Shown: one piece after another, positions 34,370 to 42,398 of the stretch | How the letters are laid out: each line of letters opens with the position of its first letter | Position numbering within the stretch: the stretch's first letter is position 1 | NCBI RefSeq assembly: GCF_002158865.1 | Contig: NZ_CP021455.1 | Coordinates: forward strand, 558,001 to 622,000 | Length of the DNA stretch: 64,000 nucleotides | Source: Comamonas serinivorans | GTDB taxonomy: Bacteria > Pseudomonadota > Gammaproteobacteria > Burkholderiales > Burkholderiaceae_C | Direction: 5' to 3' | The notes under the pieces: generated by a model | What the model was told of the DNA's origin: nothing | Seen by the model: the letters and a program-made list of their open reading frames with translations, nothing else | The model's database searches: none | Position numbers and translations under genes: made by a program

Positions 34370-35287
34370 ATGAGCGAAACCCCCGCAGTCAACGAGGAAG
34401 CCCACACAGGTCCCATTCACACCCCGCGGCAGATGCTGTGGGCCAGCGTTTTCGGCTTCGTCTTGCCTGTGCTCATCATCGTGGGCCTGGTGGCGTACGT
34501 CACATCGGCGCCGTCGCCGTCCAGCGTCGAGCGCAACGAGGACGCGCAGGTCAAGGCCCGCATCGCCAAAGTGGGCGAAGTCAAGCTCGGTGTCGATCCC
34601 GCCTTGCGGCCGCAGTTGAGCGGCGAAGAGGTCTACAAGGCCCAGTGCGCCACCTGCCATGCGGCCGGCTTGGCCGGCGCGCCCAAGTTCGGGGACGCGG
34701 CGGCCTGGAGTGCGCGCCTGGGACAGGCCTTCAACGTGTTGGTCGAGCATGCGGTGAAGGGCAAGGGCGCCATGGCGCCTCAGGGCGGCGGCGATTTCAC
34801 CGATTACGAAATTGCGCGTGCCGTGGCCTACATGGCCAACCACGCGGGTGGCAAGTTCGACGAGCCCAAGCCGCCGGCAGCGCCCGCCAGTGGCGCGGCC
34901 AGCGGAGCGACCGCATCCGCCGCGGCCAGCGCACCTGCGACCACACCGGCTCCCGCCGCAGAGGCCGCGTCTGTCGCCGCCTCCGCGCCGCCTGCAGCCG
35001 CAGTGACCGAGCCCGCTGCCGCCGCGGCGCCGGCTGCGGCGGTCAGTGCCGATGCTGGCAAAAAGCTCTACGACCAGATCTGCGTGGCCTGCCACGTCGC
35101 GGGGGTGGCAGGCGCCCCCAAGCTGGGCGACAAGGCCGCTTGGCAGCCCCGCCTGGCCCAAGGCGTCGATGCGCTCACGGCCCACGTGATCGCGGGCAAG
35201 GGGGCCATGCCGCCCCGCGGTGGCGCCAATGCCTCGGATGCCGAAATCCATGCTGCGGTGGAGTACATGGTCAACGCGTCCAAGTGA
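34370..35287 (+). CDS. Membrane-anchored diheme cytochrome c (tandem c5-type domains)
   Basis: A 305-aa protein. An N-terminal anchor helix (FGFVLPVLIIVGLVAYVTSA, residues about 28-48) is followed by two similar class I cytochrome domains. Domain 1 has the heme site CATCH with axial Met in GKGAMAPQGGGDFTDYEIARAVAYMANHAG. Domain 2 has CVACH and GKGAMPPRGGANASDAEIHAAVEYMVNASK. They are joined by a roughly 60-residue Ala/Pro-rich linker. This is the cytochrome c5 family, an electron carrier facing the periplasm. Its partner oxidase is not in the window. A degenerate repeat may overlap the 3' end. Confidence 0.9.
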   Translation: MSETPAVNEEAHTGPIHTPRQMLWASVFGFVLPVLIIVGLVAYVTSAPSPSSVERNEDAQVKARIAKVGEVKLGVDPALRPQLSGEEVYKAQCATCHAAGLAGAPKFGDAAAWSARLGQAFNVLVEHAVKGKGAMAPQGGGDFTDYEIARAVAYMANHAGGKFDEPKPPAAPASGAASGATASAAASAPATTPAPAAEAASVAASAPPAAAVTEPAAAAAPAAAVSADAGKKLYDQICVACHVAGVAGAPKLGDKAAWQPRLAQGVDALTAHVIAGKGAMPPRGGANASDAEIHAAVEYMVNASK

Positions 35288-35311
35288 CCAACGCAGCCTG
35301 GCAGATACTGC
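35260..35311 (+). repeat. Doubtful degenerate copy of the 52-bp repeat
   Basis: GGAGTACA left end, AACGC at columns 31-35 and GATACTGC right end fit the frame, but the YCGTT block is missing. Half of the sequence is cytochrome coding sequence, so this may be chance. Confidence 0.3.
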
Positions 35312-35323
35312 CAGCACGTGAAG

Positions 35324-35352
35324 GACAAAGGCCGACATCGTCGGCCTTTGTC
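35324..35352. terminator. Terminator after the cytochrome c gene
   Basis: GACAAAGGCCGA pairs perfectly with TCGGCCTTTGTC across CATCG. The T-run is short and inside the stem. The remaining 260 bp to the next gene show nothing recognisable. Confidence 0.75.
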
Positions 35353-35612
35353 ATGGTGCCGTCGGGGGACTGGTGTTGAAGGGCTTTGCTCGCCGGCCCG
35401 CGTGGGACCAGGCGGTTGATGGGGTGGATCGGTGACCAGCCGATCGCCATCGATGCCGAGCGGCTGCGCTGCCCGCCTGGCGATGAGCAGTGGGCTCCGG
35501 GCCGGCCTACTGTGCGCTTAAGGGTCTTGAGCGCAGAGTCCTTGATGTCCAGCCGATGATCCCGGGCGAAGCGGGCATGGCACACGGTGAGGTGTCGTCC
35601 GACCTGATGCGG

Positions 35613-36173
35613 TCAGGCCGCGTCTGAGGCCAGAGCCTGCGGGCTGGCCACAAAGCCGAAGCGTGGGCCCAGCTCGGCCTGGGTCAGGGCTTCGGGCTCG
35701 GGCCAATGGCCCGCTTCCAGTGCGTCGGCCAGCACGTGCATGTCCAGGGTGTGCACCAGGCCCAACCCGGCGTCGGTGTGGAGGTAGGCCTGGCCGTGCT
35801 CATCGATGAGGGGCGCCTGCGCCTGCACGGCACGACCGGTGTGGGTGTGCACCGTGAACCGGCCGGCCTCGTCGCGGCTCAGCCGCAGCACCCAGGGAGC
35901 GGCCTCGAGTTCGACGAACACGCGCTGCGGCCCGTTCTGGAACGACCAGCAGCCGCGCGCATCGCGGTCGTAATTGCGGCCGATGAACTCGATGAGCTTG
36001 GTCAGGCGAATCACGTCGCCCTTGGCGCCAGGGCGGCCGCTGGTGAAGGCGCCCTGAGCCTGGGCCTGCGCGTCACGCAGGTACCAGTCGCCGCGTGCAT
36101 CCAGGCCCAGCCAGCCGTGGCAGTCGGGCACATTGGGCCACTTGGCCATGGCTTGTTTGACGATGTCATCCAT
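35613..36173 (-). CDS. Conserved uncharacterised protein (DUF type)
   Basis: A 186-aa soluble protein starting DDIVKQAMAKWPNVPDCHGWLGLDARGDWYLRD, with a middle block DVIRLTKLIEFIGRNYDRDARGCWSFQNGPQRVFVELEAAPWVLRL. I recognise this as a short conserved protein found in Burkholderiales, but I cannot name its function or give the family number with confidence. No signal peptide, membrane segment or metal motif is visible. It is downstream of the class II aldolase gene on the same strand (about 50 bp), so possibly cotranscribed. Confidence 0.8.
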   Translation of the reverse strand: MDDIVKQAMAKWPNVPDCHGWLGLDARGDWYLRDAQAQAQGAFTSGRPGAKGDVIRLTKLIEFIGRNYDRDARGCWSFQNGPQRVFVELEAAPWVLRLSRDEAGRFTVHTHTGRAVQAQAPLIDEHGQAYLHTDAGLGLVHTLDMHVLADALEAGHWPEPEALTQAELGPRFGFVASPQALASDAA

Positions 36174-36224
36174 GGCGGGATGATGCCTGAATCGCTGTGG
36201 CCCGGATCGGGCCTGCGGGCTGGC

Positions 36225-37013
36225 TCAATCGGCGTAGCTGGGGTCGATGCGGTCGAGCTTGCGCAGCAGGGCCGGCCAGGCCAGGTTGCCGCCGCCGCCA
36301 CGCGTGGCGCCGCGGGCCTGCTCGGCGCTGGTGGCGATGATGTCGGGCGAGATGTGGATCAGCGGGCCGCCGCCGGCCTGCGCGCGGACCTGGATTTCGC
36401 AGGTGCGCTCGAAGGTGTAGAGCTGGCTGAAGGCATTGGCCACGGTGTTGGCCACGGTGAGCGTGCCGTGGTTGCGCAGCATCAGGAAGCGCTTGGTGCC
36501 CAGGTCGCGCACCAGGCGCGGCTTCTCGTCGTCGCGCAGGGCCACGCCCTCGTAGTCGTGGTAGGCCAGCTGCGGCAGCACGAAGATCGACTGCTGCGAA
36601 ATCGGCAGCACGCCCCCAGCCTGGGCCGACACCGCAACACCGGCGGCCGTGTGCACGTGGAACACGGCTTGCGCGTCGTCGCGGGCGGCGTGGATGGCGC
36701 TGTGGATGGTGAAACCCGCGGGGTTGATGTCGTACTCGGAGGGCATCACCTTGTTGCCGTCCAGGTCGATTTTCACCAGGCTGGACGCCGTCACTTCCTC
36801 GAACAGCATGCCGTAGGGGTTGATGAGGAAGTGGTGCTCGGGGCCCGGAACGCGTGCCGACAGATGCGTGAACACCAGGTCGGACCAGCCGTGCAGGGCC
36901 ACCAGGCGGTAGGCCGCCGCCAGGTTGACGCGCTGTTGCCATTCCTCGGCGCTGACCTGGGCGCGCACCGACGAGGTGCTGAGTTCGGTGTGGATGTCGC
37001 TGACGTGGTTCAC
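36225..37013 (-). CDS. Class II aldolase/adducin family protein
   Basis: A 262-aa protein if GTG 37013 is used, which has GGAGAC 4 bp upstream; ATG 37049 is the alternative. The zinc-dependent aldolase fold shows RLVALHGWSDLVFTHLSARVP, FLINPYGMLFEEVTASSLVKIDLDGN, the metal-binding His pair in VFHVHTAAGVAVSAQ and a third His in LMLRNHGTLTVANTV. Family members cleave sugar phosphates such as fuculose- or ribulose-phosphate. Plain class II aldolase/adducin proteins like this often have unknown substrates. Confidence 0.88.
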   Translation of the reverse strand: MNHVSDIHTELSTSSVRAQVSAEEWQQRVNLAAAYRLVALHGWSDLVFTHLSARVPGPEHHFLINPYGMLFEEVTASSLVKIDLDGNKVMPSEYDINPAGFTIHSAIHAARDDAQAVFHVHTAAGVAVSAQAGGVLPISQQSIFVLPQLAYHDYEGVALRDDEKPRLVRDLGTKRFLMLRNHGTLTVANTVANAFSQLYTFERTCEIQVRAQAGGGPLIHISPDIIATSAEQARGATRGGGGNLAWPALLRKLDRIDPSYAD

Positions 37014-37155
37014 GGTGTCTCCGGGCTCGTTGTGGGAGACGGCTAGCATGCCACCATCCCGGCCGCACGCCCAGCACCGCGTGCGACACGCCACGCGGGC
37101 CCGGGTGCTTTCCATGTGCAAGGCCTTCTGGGCCGGCTTCAAGCCAACAGGGCTT

Positions 37156-37207
37156 GGAGTATGTGGTCATCCCCGTTTGTGAGAAAAACGGGATGAGCTG
37201 ATACTGC
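37156..37207 (+). repeat. 52-bp dispersed repeat, copy R7
   Basis: GGAGTATG and GATACTGC ends. CCGTT is at columns 18-22; the right inner block AAACGG is displaced by one base. CATCC..GTTT and AAACGGGATG give a long inner stem. Shares the flanking extension TGATACTGCTGA with copy R10. Confidence 0.85.
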
Positions 37208-37377
37208 TGACACCACAGTTCGCCGGTGCGGCACCCAACGCACAGCGCCATGGGGGGCTTCTCAGCGTCTGGACCGGCCTTGCACCTGGATGCCTCGGAT
37301 CGGCTCAGGTCGGCCGAGCGTCCCCTGGCGCGTTTGAGCTGCCTGACTGAGCACGGAGCGCCTGAGCCGGGCCCGCC

Positions 37378-38223
37378 TCAACCCATGCCCAGCAGGCGGC
37401 GGTAGCGGGGCGGCAGGTCGGCGATGTGCAGCAGGATGGGCAGATCGGCGGTGTTGAAGTGCGGATCCCAGGCCGGCGGGCCCAGCAGCCGGGCGCCCAT
37501 GCGCAGGTAGCCGCGGATCAGGGCCGGCGCCTCGACGGCGGCCGCCAGAGCCGGATCCTGCAGCTCGTGCACCGGCAGGGGGTGGTGGGGTCGCACCCGG
37601 CGCTCGGGCGTGGTCAGGTGCTTGTCTTTCAGGCCATGCCAGATGGCCGCGGCGGCCGCGCCGTGTCGGGCCACGCCGGGCCAGTGCATGGGCACGCTGG
37701 CGCAGCCCAGCATCACGCGCAGCTGGTTGCGCGACATGAACGCCGCCAGCTCGGCCCATAGCGCCAGGATGACGGCACCGTTGCGCCAGTCGGCGTGGAC
37801 GCAGCTGCGGCCCATTTCCACGGCCTGCGGCAGCCACTCGGCAATCGGGCTCAGGTCGAACTCGCCCTCGCTGTACAGGCCGCCCGCGCGCGCCGCCTGG
37901 GCCGGCGTCAGCACGCGGTAGGTGCCGATGACCTCGCCGCGCTCGGCGTCGCGCACCAGCAGGTGCTCGCAATAGTCGTCGAAGGCGTCGATGTCGTGGC
38001 CGGGCAGGGGGCTGTCGAGCGTGGCGCCCATCTCCTGCGCAAAGACGCGGTGGCGCAGGCGCTGGGCGGCCCGCAGCTCATCGAGGTGACGGGCCCAGCT
38101 CACCTGCAGCGGGACCGCGCCGTCCGGGCCGGCGGCAGGCGCTTGGGGAACGGGCTGCGGAGGCAGACCCGGCGTGATGGGCGCATGCCAGTCCATCACA
38201 GGGGTGGGGAGGACGTTGCTCAT
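37378..38223 (-). CDS. GNAT-fold N-acyltransferase, OlsB-like
   Basis: A 281-aa protein. Following a Pro-rich N-terminus, the acyltransferase core reads VSWARHLDELRAAQRLRHRVFAQEMGATLDSPLPGHDIDAFDDYCEHLLVRD, VIGTYRVLTPAQAARAGGLYSEGEFDLSPI and AVEMGRSCVHADWRNGAVILALWAELAAFM. This is characteristic of the OlsB/hemolysin-like group that acylates ornithine or related substrates using acyl-ACP. No olsA-type second acyltransferase is adjacent, so ornithine lipid synthesis is a family-based inference. Confidence 0.82.
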   Translation of the reverse strand: MSNVLPTPVMDWHAPITPGLPPQPVPQAPAAGPDGAVPLQVSWARHLDELRAAQRLRHRVFAQEMGATLDSPLPGHDIDAFDDYCEHLLVRDAERGEVIGTYRVLTPAQAARAGGLYSEGEFDLSPIAEWLPQAVEMGRSCVHADWRNGAVILALWAELAAFMSRNQLRVMLGCASVPMHWPGVARHGAAAAAIWHGLKDKHLTTPERRVRPHHPLPVHELQDPALAAAVEAPALIRGYLRMGARLLGPPAWDPHFNTADLPILLHIADLPPRYRRLLGMG

Positions 38224-38462
38224 GCGGCCATGGTGCGAAGCGGGCATGACGGCCCTGTGACCGCGACATGACGCTTGTGTGTCCGGTGCCGTCGGTGCAG
38301 GTCGATCACACAGGCCGGCGCGCGTGGGTTGCGGGTGGCCGCACCGGGGCATGCCGTCACTGGCCGGCCATGCGTTCACTGCCGGCAGCGCGGTGCATGC
38401 CGAACATGATGCCGGCGCGGCGCGCGATGACCCGTCACGCCCCGGCCGGCACAATCGGCCCC

Positions 38463-38816
38463 ATGACCTCTGTGACCCTGTACCACAACCCGCGCTGCAG
38501 CACCTCGCGCAATGCGCTGGCCTTGCTGCGCGAGCGCGGCATCGAGCCCACCATCGTCGAGTACCTGAAAACGCCGCTCACGCGGGCGCAATGGCAGGCC
38601 TTGGCGCAGGCCACGGGCGAGCCTGCGCACGCGCTGCTGCGCAGCAAAGAGCCGCTGTATGCCGAGCTGGGCCTGGACCGTGCGGACGTCAGCGAGGCGG
38701 CGGTGCTGGACGCGCTCGTGGCGCATCCGGCGCTGTTCAACCGCCCCGTCGTGCAGTCCGAGCGCGGGGCACGCGTGGCGCGGCCGATCGAGCGACTGCT
38801 CGAGGTGTTGCCCTGA
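38463..38816 (+). CDS. arsC: Glutaredoxin-dependent arsenate reductase, ArsC family
   Basis: A 117-aa protein. The catalytic Cys is in VTLYHNPRCSTSRNALALL (HX3CX3R type). The anion-binding arginines are in LLRSKEPLY, FNRPVV and ARPIERL, as in ArsC. It would reduce arsenate to arsenite with glutaredoxin. No arsenite efflux gene or ArsR regulator is nearby, so it is a stand-alone copy. ArsC-family paralogs with other roles (YffB-like) cannot be ruled out. Confidence 0.9.
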   Translation: MTSVTLYHNPRCSTSRNALALLRERGIEPTIVEYLKTPLTRAQWQALAQATGEPAHALLRSKEPLYAELGLDRADVSEAAVLDALVAHPALFNRPVVQSERGARVARPIERLLEVLP

Positions 38817-39036
38817 AGGCGCTCAGCAACGCGCCTTGCGCTCAGCTCGGCAAGGAGAGCGGCTGCATGAGCGAGAGCTGAATGGCGTGACCCACAGCGC
38901 ATCGCGCGCCTGGCACCAGCCCATGTCGACGCGCGGCGGTGTACCTCCTCGCGGCGATCTGGCGTGATGCGCGCTGTGTGGTGCGCCGCCGGGCTCGGAC
39001 CGGTGAGCGATGGGGGGTATCGGTCAAGCTGTGGTG

Positions 39037-39088
39037 GCAGTACCCGGCCATGACCGTTCATGGCTGATCGGAAGTGGGGTGATACTGC
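39037..39088 (+). repeat. 52-bp dispersed repeat, copy R8
   Basis: GCAGTACC and GATACTGC ends, CCGTT at columns 18-22, ATCGG at 31-35. It lies in the 373-bp gap between the convergent arsC and rpe genes. Nothing else in that gap is recognisable. Confidence 0.8.
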
Positions 39089-39189
39089 GCCAATCTGCCT
39101 CGAATCCCATTGGCCGATCCGCCTCAGAGCCGATGAGGCATTCGCCACCCCGCCAAGCAGCATGCCACGCCGTGCCGGGCGTGTGAGGC

Positions 39190-39864
39190 TCAGGCCAGCT
39201 GCTCGCGCATGGCGTGGATGACCTGGCGGTAGTCGGCCTGGCCAAAGATGGCGCTGCCGGCGACGAAGGTGTCGGCGCCCGCGTCGGCCACGCGGCGGAT
39301 GTTGTTCACCTTGATGCCGCCGTCCACCTCCAGGCGGATGTCGCGGCCGCTGGCCTCGATGCGCTTGCGGGCGGCTTCGACCTTGCGCAGCGCCGAGTCG
39401 ATGAAGCTCTGGCCGCCGAAGCCCGGGTTCACGCTCATGATGAGGATGAGGTCGATGTCGTCGAGGGTCCAGTCCAGCACGTCCAGCGGCGTGGCCGGGT
39501 TGAACACCAGGCCGGCCTGACAGCCGGCGGCCTTGATGGCCTGCACGCTGCGGTGCACGTGGGGGCTGGCTTCGGGATGAAAGCTGATCAGGTCGGCGCC
39601 GGCCTTGGCGAAGGCCTGGGCCAGCTCGTCCACGGGCTGCACCATCATGTGCACATCCAGGGGCACGGGCGTGCCGTCGGGGCGCACGGCGTGGGGCTTG
39701 ATGGCCTCGCAGATCATGGGGCCGAAGGTCAGGTTGGGCACGTAATGGTTGTCCATCACGTCGAAGTGGATCCAGTCGGCGCCAGCGGCGATGACGGTGC
39801 GGACCTCGTCGCCCAGGCGGGCAAAGTCGGCGGACAGGATGGAGGGGGCGATGCGGTAGGCCAT
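39190..39864 (-). CDS. rpe: Ribulose-phosphate 3-epimerase
   Basis: A 224-aa TIM-barrel enzyme interconverting ribulose 5-phosphate and xylulose 5-phosphate. The conserved blocks are IAPSILSADFARLGDEV, WIHFDVMDNHYVPNLTFGP (metal-binding His and Asp), PLDVHMMVQPVD, ISFHPEAS, LIMSVNPGFGGQSFI and LEVDGGIKVNNI...FVAGSAIFG. The start at 39864 gives the normal family N-terminus. It is divergent from apaG, a pairing common in Burkholderiales. Confidence 0.96.
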   Translation of the reverse strand: MAYRIAPSILSADFARLGDEVRTVIAAGADWIHFDVMDNHYVPNLTFGPMICEAIKPHAVRPDGTPVPLDVHMMVQPVDELAQAFAKAGADLISFHPEASPHVHRSVQAIKAAGCQAGLVFNPATPLDVLDWTLDDIDLILIMSVNPGFGGQSFIDSALRKVEAARKRIEASGRDIRLEVDGGIKVNNIRRVADAGADTFVAGSAIFGQADYRQVIHAMREQLA

Positions 39865-40160
39865 GGCGATGCGGGATGGAGGCTGCGTGGGGCTGTGGAG
39901 GGGGCGCGCGGACCGACGGGGGGCTCGCGCCTCAGCGGCCGATTGTCGGCCATCTGCGCCGCCGGGCTCTGCAAGGGCAAGCCACGTGCTCCGGGACTGT
40001 GAACCGCGCGTGTCTGACGTCGGCCAGGATGGACGGCACCCGGACTCCGGCAGCCAGGGGCGTAGGGGCAGGCCATGAACCCCACGCACCTGGACCGGTC
40101 GGTGTTTTGCCACGGGGCCAAGGATTCGGCTGACCCCACGGGGTAGCCGGCTCAGCCGCG

Positions 40161-40274
40161 CTGCAGCCTTTCATTGACCGCTTCAACTGGCTGCGGCCAC
40201 ACTCCGCGCTCGGCCATCGGCCGCCCATCACACGCATCCCGGGTGCGAACAACCTGCTGAGAATCGACAGCTAA
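40161..40274 (+). mobile_element. 3' remnant of an IS481-type transposase gene
   Basis: In the rpe-apaG gap, 37 codons read PFIDRFNWLRPHSALGHR, then PPITRIPGANNLLRIDS and a TAA stop. This is the typical C-terminal end of IS481-family transposases (integrase-fold tail with RPHSALG and PPI.R followed by a short ..NNLL.. end). No upstream transposase sequence or terminal inverted repeats are recognisable, so this is a decayed fragment. The family assignment is from memory of the motif. The remaining gap sequence (39865-40160 and 40275-40430) shows only weak promoter-like sequence near apaG. Confidence 0.65.
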
Positions 40275-40430
40275 GCAGGGACCGCCGGCAGGTCGATGCT
40301 TGCGTGCCGCGTTGGGCCTGGCGCGCTGTGGGGCGCGGCGGTGACGGTGTGAAGCCTTGTTGCGCCCCCCGGCCACCTCATGATGCTGGCCGGGCTGCAA
40401 CGGCTCACGCGCTCCGCTACCATTTGCGGC

Positions 40431-40835
40431 ATGCCCAGCCATGCCTTTTCCGTCTCTGTTGAAGCGCGATTCCTGCCCGATCAATCGGATCTGGCGCAGA
40501 GCCAGTACAGCTTCGCCTACACCATCACCATCCAGAACGTGGGGCAGGTGCCGGCTCAGCTCATTGCGCGCCACTGGCTCATCACCCACGGCAGCGGGCT
40601 GGTCGAAGAGGTGAAAGGCCTGGGCGTGGTCGGGCAGCAACCGCTGCTGCAACCTGGCGAGTCGTTCGAATACACCAGCGGCTGCCGGCTGCGCACGCCC
40701 TCGGGCCGCATGGAGGGCAGCTACTTCTGCGTGGCCGAAGACGGCCACCGCTTCGAGGTCGACATCCCGGCCTTCAAGCTCGATGCCGACGACGGCGTGG
40801 TGGCTTCGGCATCCGGCCCGCGCGTGTTGCACTGA
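40431..40835 (+). CDS. apaG: ApaG/CorD family protein
   Basis: A 134-aa fibronectin-III-like protein: HAFSVSVEARFLPDQSDLAQSQYSFAYTITIQNVG, LIARHWLITHGSGLVEEVKGLGVVGQQPLLQPGESFEYTSGCRLRTPSGRMEGSYFCV, DIPAFKL. The ATG at 40431 follows TACCATTTGCGGC, so the message may be almost leaderless. ApaG is widespread and loosely linked to magnesium/cobalt phenotypes in enterobacteria. Its molecular role is unclear. Confidence 0.95.
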   Translation: MPSHAFSVSVEARFLPDQSDLAQSQYSFAYTITIQNVGQVPAQLIARHWLITHGSGLVEEVKGLGVVGQQPLLQPGESFEYTSGCRLRTPSGRMEGSYFCVAEDGHRFEVDIPAFKLDADDGVVASASGPRVLH

Positions 40836-40848
40836 CCATTTGAATTGA

Positions 40849-40900
40849 GCAGTATGCATCCATTGCTGTTGAAATTTCAACGGCGATGGGCTTATACCCC
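40849..40900 (+). repeat. 52-bp dispersed repeat, copy R9
   Basis: GCAGTATG and TATACCCC ends. CTGTT and AACGG are at columns 18-22 and 31-35, with a perfect GTTGAAATTTCAAC centre. It begins 13 bp after the apaG stop. The rest of the gap to 41227 shows nothing recognisable. Confidence 0.85.
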
Positions 40901-41227
40901 ATGGCAATTGCGCGCAACCTTCAGCCCTGGAATCGGGCTGAGCCCCCGTGCCCACGCCTGAGTGCGTGCCGCTCAGCGCTGCGCTGGCGCCCCCGATGGG
41001 CGGCACTGATCTGCGCTGGGTGAACACAGCCTGCGCATGCTCGACGGCCGGTATCTGACGAGATGTGGTGCCAGGCCTGCGCGCGCTGAGATGGCGCGAA
41101 GGTGCTGCGCAGCCACGCCAGGTCACCGTCCGGCGTGACCGGGCAAAGGGGCATGCCGCCGCCCTCGGTGCTTCCATCAATAGACAGCGGCATACCCCCG
41201 TCCAGGTGTGGGCCTGGCTGCAGCGAA

Positions 41228-42283
41228 TCAGGACTGCGCAGCTGCCTTGGCCTGGGCGATCCAGCCGTCGAACGTGGCCTGGTGCGCCTTGATCCAGGCG
41301 TTCACATGGCGCTCGATGTCGGCCGGCTTGTTCTGCCCGTCGTTGAGCAGGCGGTTCTGGGCGCTGATGTCGCCGATTGGCACGTGCATGAGCTCGAACA
41401 GCTTGGCGGCGGCCGGGTTTTTGCCGGCCCAGACCTTGTTCGCCACGATGTACTCGTTGTTGAGCGGGAAACCGTAGTTCTTGCCGTTGGGCAGCTTGGT
41501 GTCGGTGCCGGCCTGCACGCCGGGCATGGCGGAGTAGGGCACCTGCAGCCAGATCGAGTCCTTGCCGGGCACCAGCACGTTGCTCAGCCAGTGCGGCGTC
41601 CAGGCGTAGTACAGCACGGGCTTGCCGGCCTTGAAGCGCGCCAGGGTGTCCGAGATCAGGGCGGTGTAGTTGCCCTGGGTGTAGCGCACCGTGGCTTCCA
41701 GCTTGAACTCCTTGAGCTGGTGGTTGACCACGGCTTCGCCGCCCCAGCCGGCATTGGGGCCGATGAGGCTGGCCTTGCCGCTGCCGTTGGTGTCGAAAAG
41801 CCGGGCCAGCTTGGGGTCCTTGAGCTGGTCGATGTGGGTGATCTTGTGCTGATCGGCGGTCTTTTTGTCGATCATGTAGCCTTGCGCCGCGCCAGCGGTG
41901 AGCACGCCCTTGCGGTACAGCTTGGCGTCGCCGCCCGCGGCCTTGTAGAACTCGGCGTGGTGCGGGTTCCAGTGGTTGGCGATCAGCGTGGCATCGCCGT
42001 TGGCCACGGCCATGTGCGCCAGCGGGTAGTCCACTTCCTCGAACGGCTTGACCGTGTAGCCCAGGCGCTCCAGGGCCCGCATGACCAGCAGGGTCTGGAA
42101 GGTTTCTTCGGCCAGGTTGCTCTTGAGCGGCAGCACGGTGATGCCTGTGCCCGGCAGGTCGGCGGCCGTGGCCCAGCCGGGCAGGCCCAGGCCGAGGGCG
42201 CTGGCGCTCAAGGTCAGGAAGCGGCGACGCGAGGCGGCGAGGCGGGGAGTGGTGTGTGGGTCGAGGTGCAACGGTGCGGTCAT
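41228..42283 (-). CDS. proX: Glycine betaine/proline-betaine binding protein, second copy
   Basis: Periplasmic substrate-binding protein of the OpuAC/ProX family (351 aa). The leader is Tat-like (SRRRFLTLSASALGLGLPGWATA). The body shows the ProX pattern GITVLPLKSNLAEETFQTLLVMRALERLGYTV, VANGDATLIANHWNPHHAEFY, GKPVLYYAWTPHWLSNVLVPGKDSIWLQVPYSA and NKPADIERHVNAWIKAHQATFDGW. It is the last gene of proVWXX and clearly a paralog of the preceding one, with a different type of export signal. Confidence 0.93.
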   Translation of the reverse strand: MTAPLHLDPHTTPRLAASRRRFLTLSASALGLGLPGWATAADLPGTGITVLPLKSNLAEETFQTLLVMRALERLGYTVKPFEEVDYPLAHMAVANGDATLIANHWNPHHAEFYKAAGGDAKLYRKGVLTAGAAQGYMIDKKTADQHKITHIDQLKDPKLARLFDTNGSGKASLIGPNAGWGGEAVVNHQLKEFKLEATVRYTQGNYTALISDTLARFKAGKPVLYYAWTPHWLSNVLVPGKDSIWLQVPYSAMPGVQAGTDTKLPNGKNYGFPLNNEYIVANKVWAGKNPAAAKLFELMHVPIGDISAQNRLLNDGQNKPADIERHVNAWIKAHQATFDGWIAQAKAAAQS

Positions 42284-42398
42284 GCGGGAAAGGTCTCCTG
42301 GTTGAAAGTCACGACAAACCCCCCGGACAGGACGCCCGGGGGGTGCGAAAGCGTGCAGCCGGCTGGTCTCGCCCGCGGGCGGGCCAGCGGCCACGCGT

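Noticed and set aside
39014..39036. A second GGTATC just upstream of repeat R8
   Set aside because: The fixed-column blocks YCGTT and AWCGR are not at the required positions, so it is not another copy.
40367..40400. CCGGCC/GGCCGG hairpin before apaG as a terminator
   Set aside because: No T-run follows in either direction and GC-rich hairpins of this size are common by chance here.
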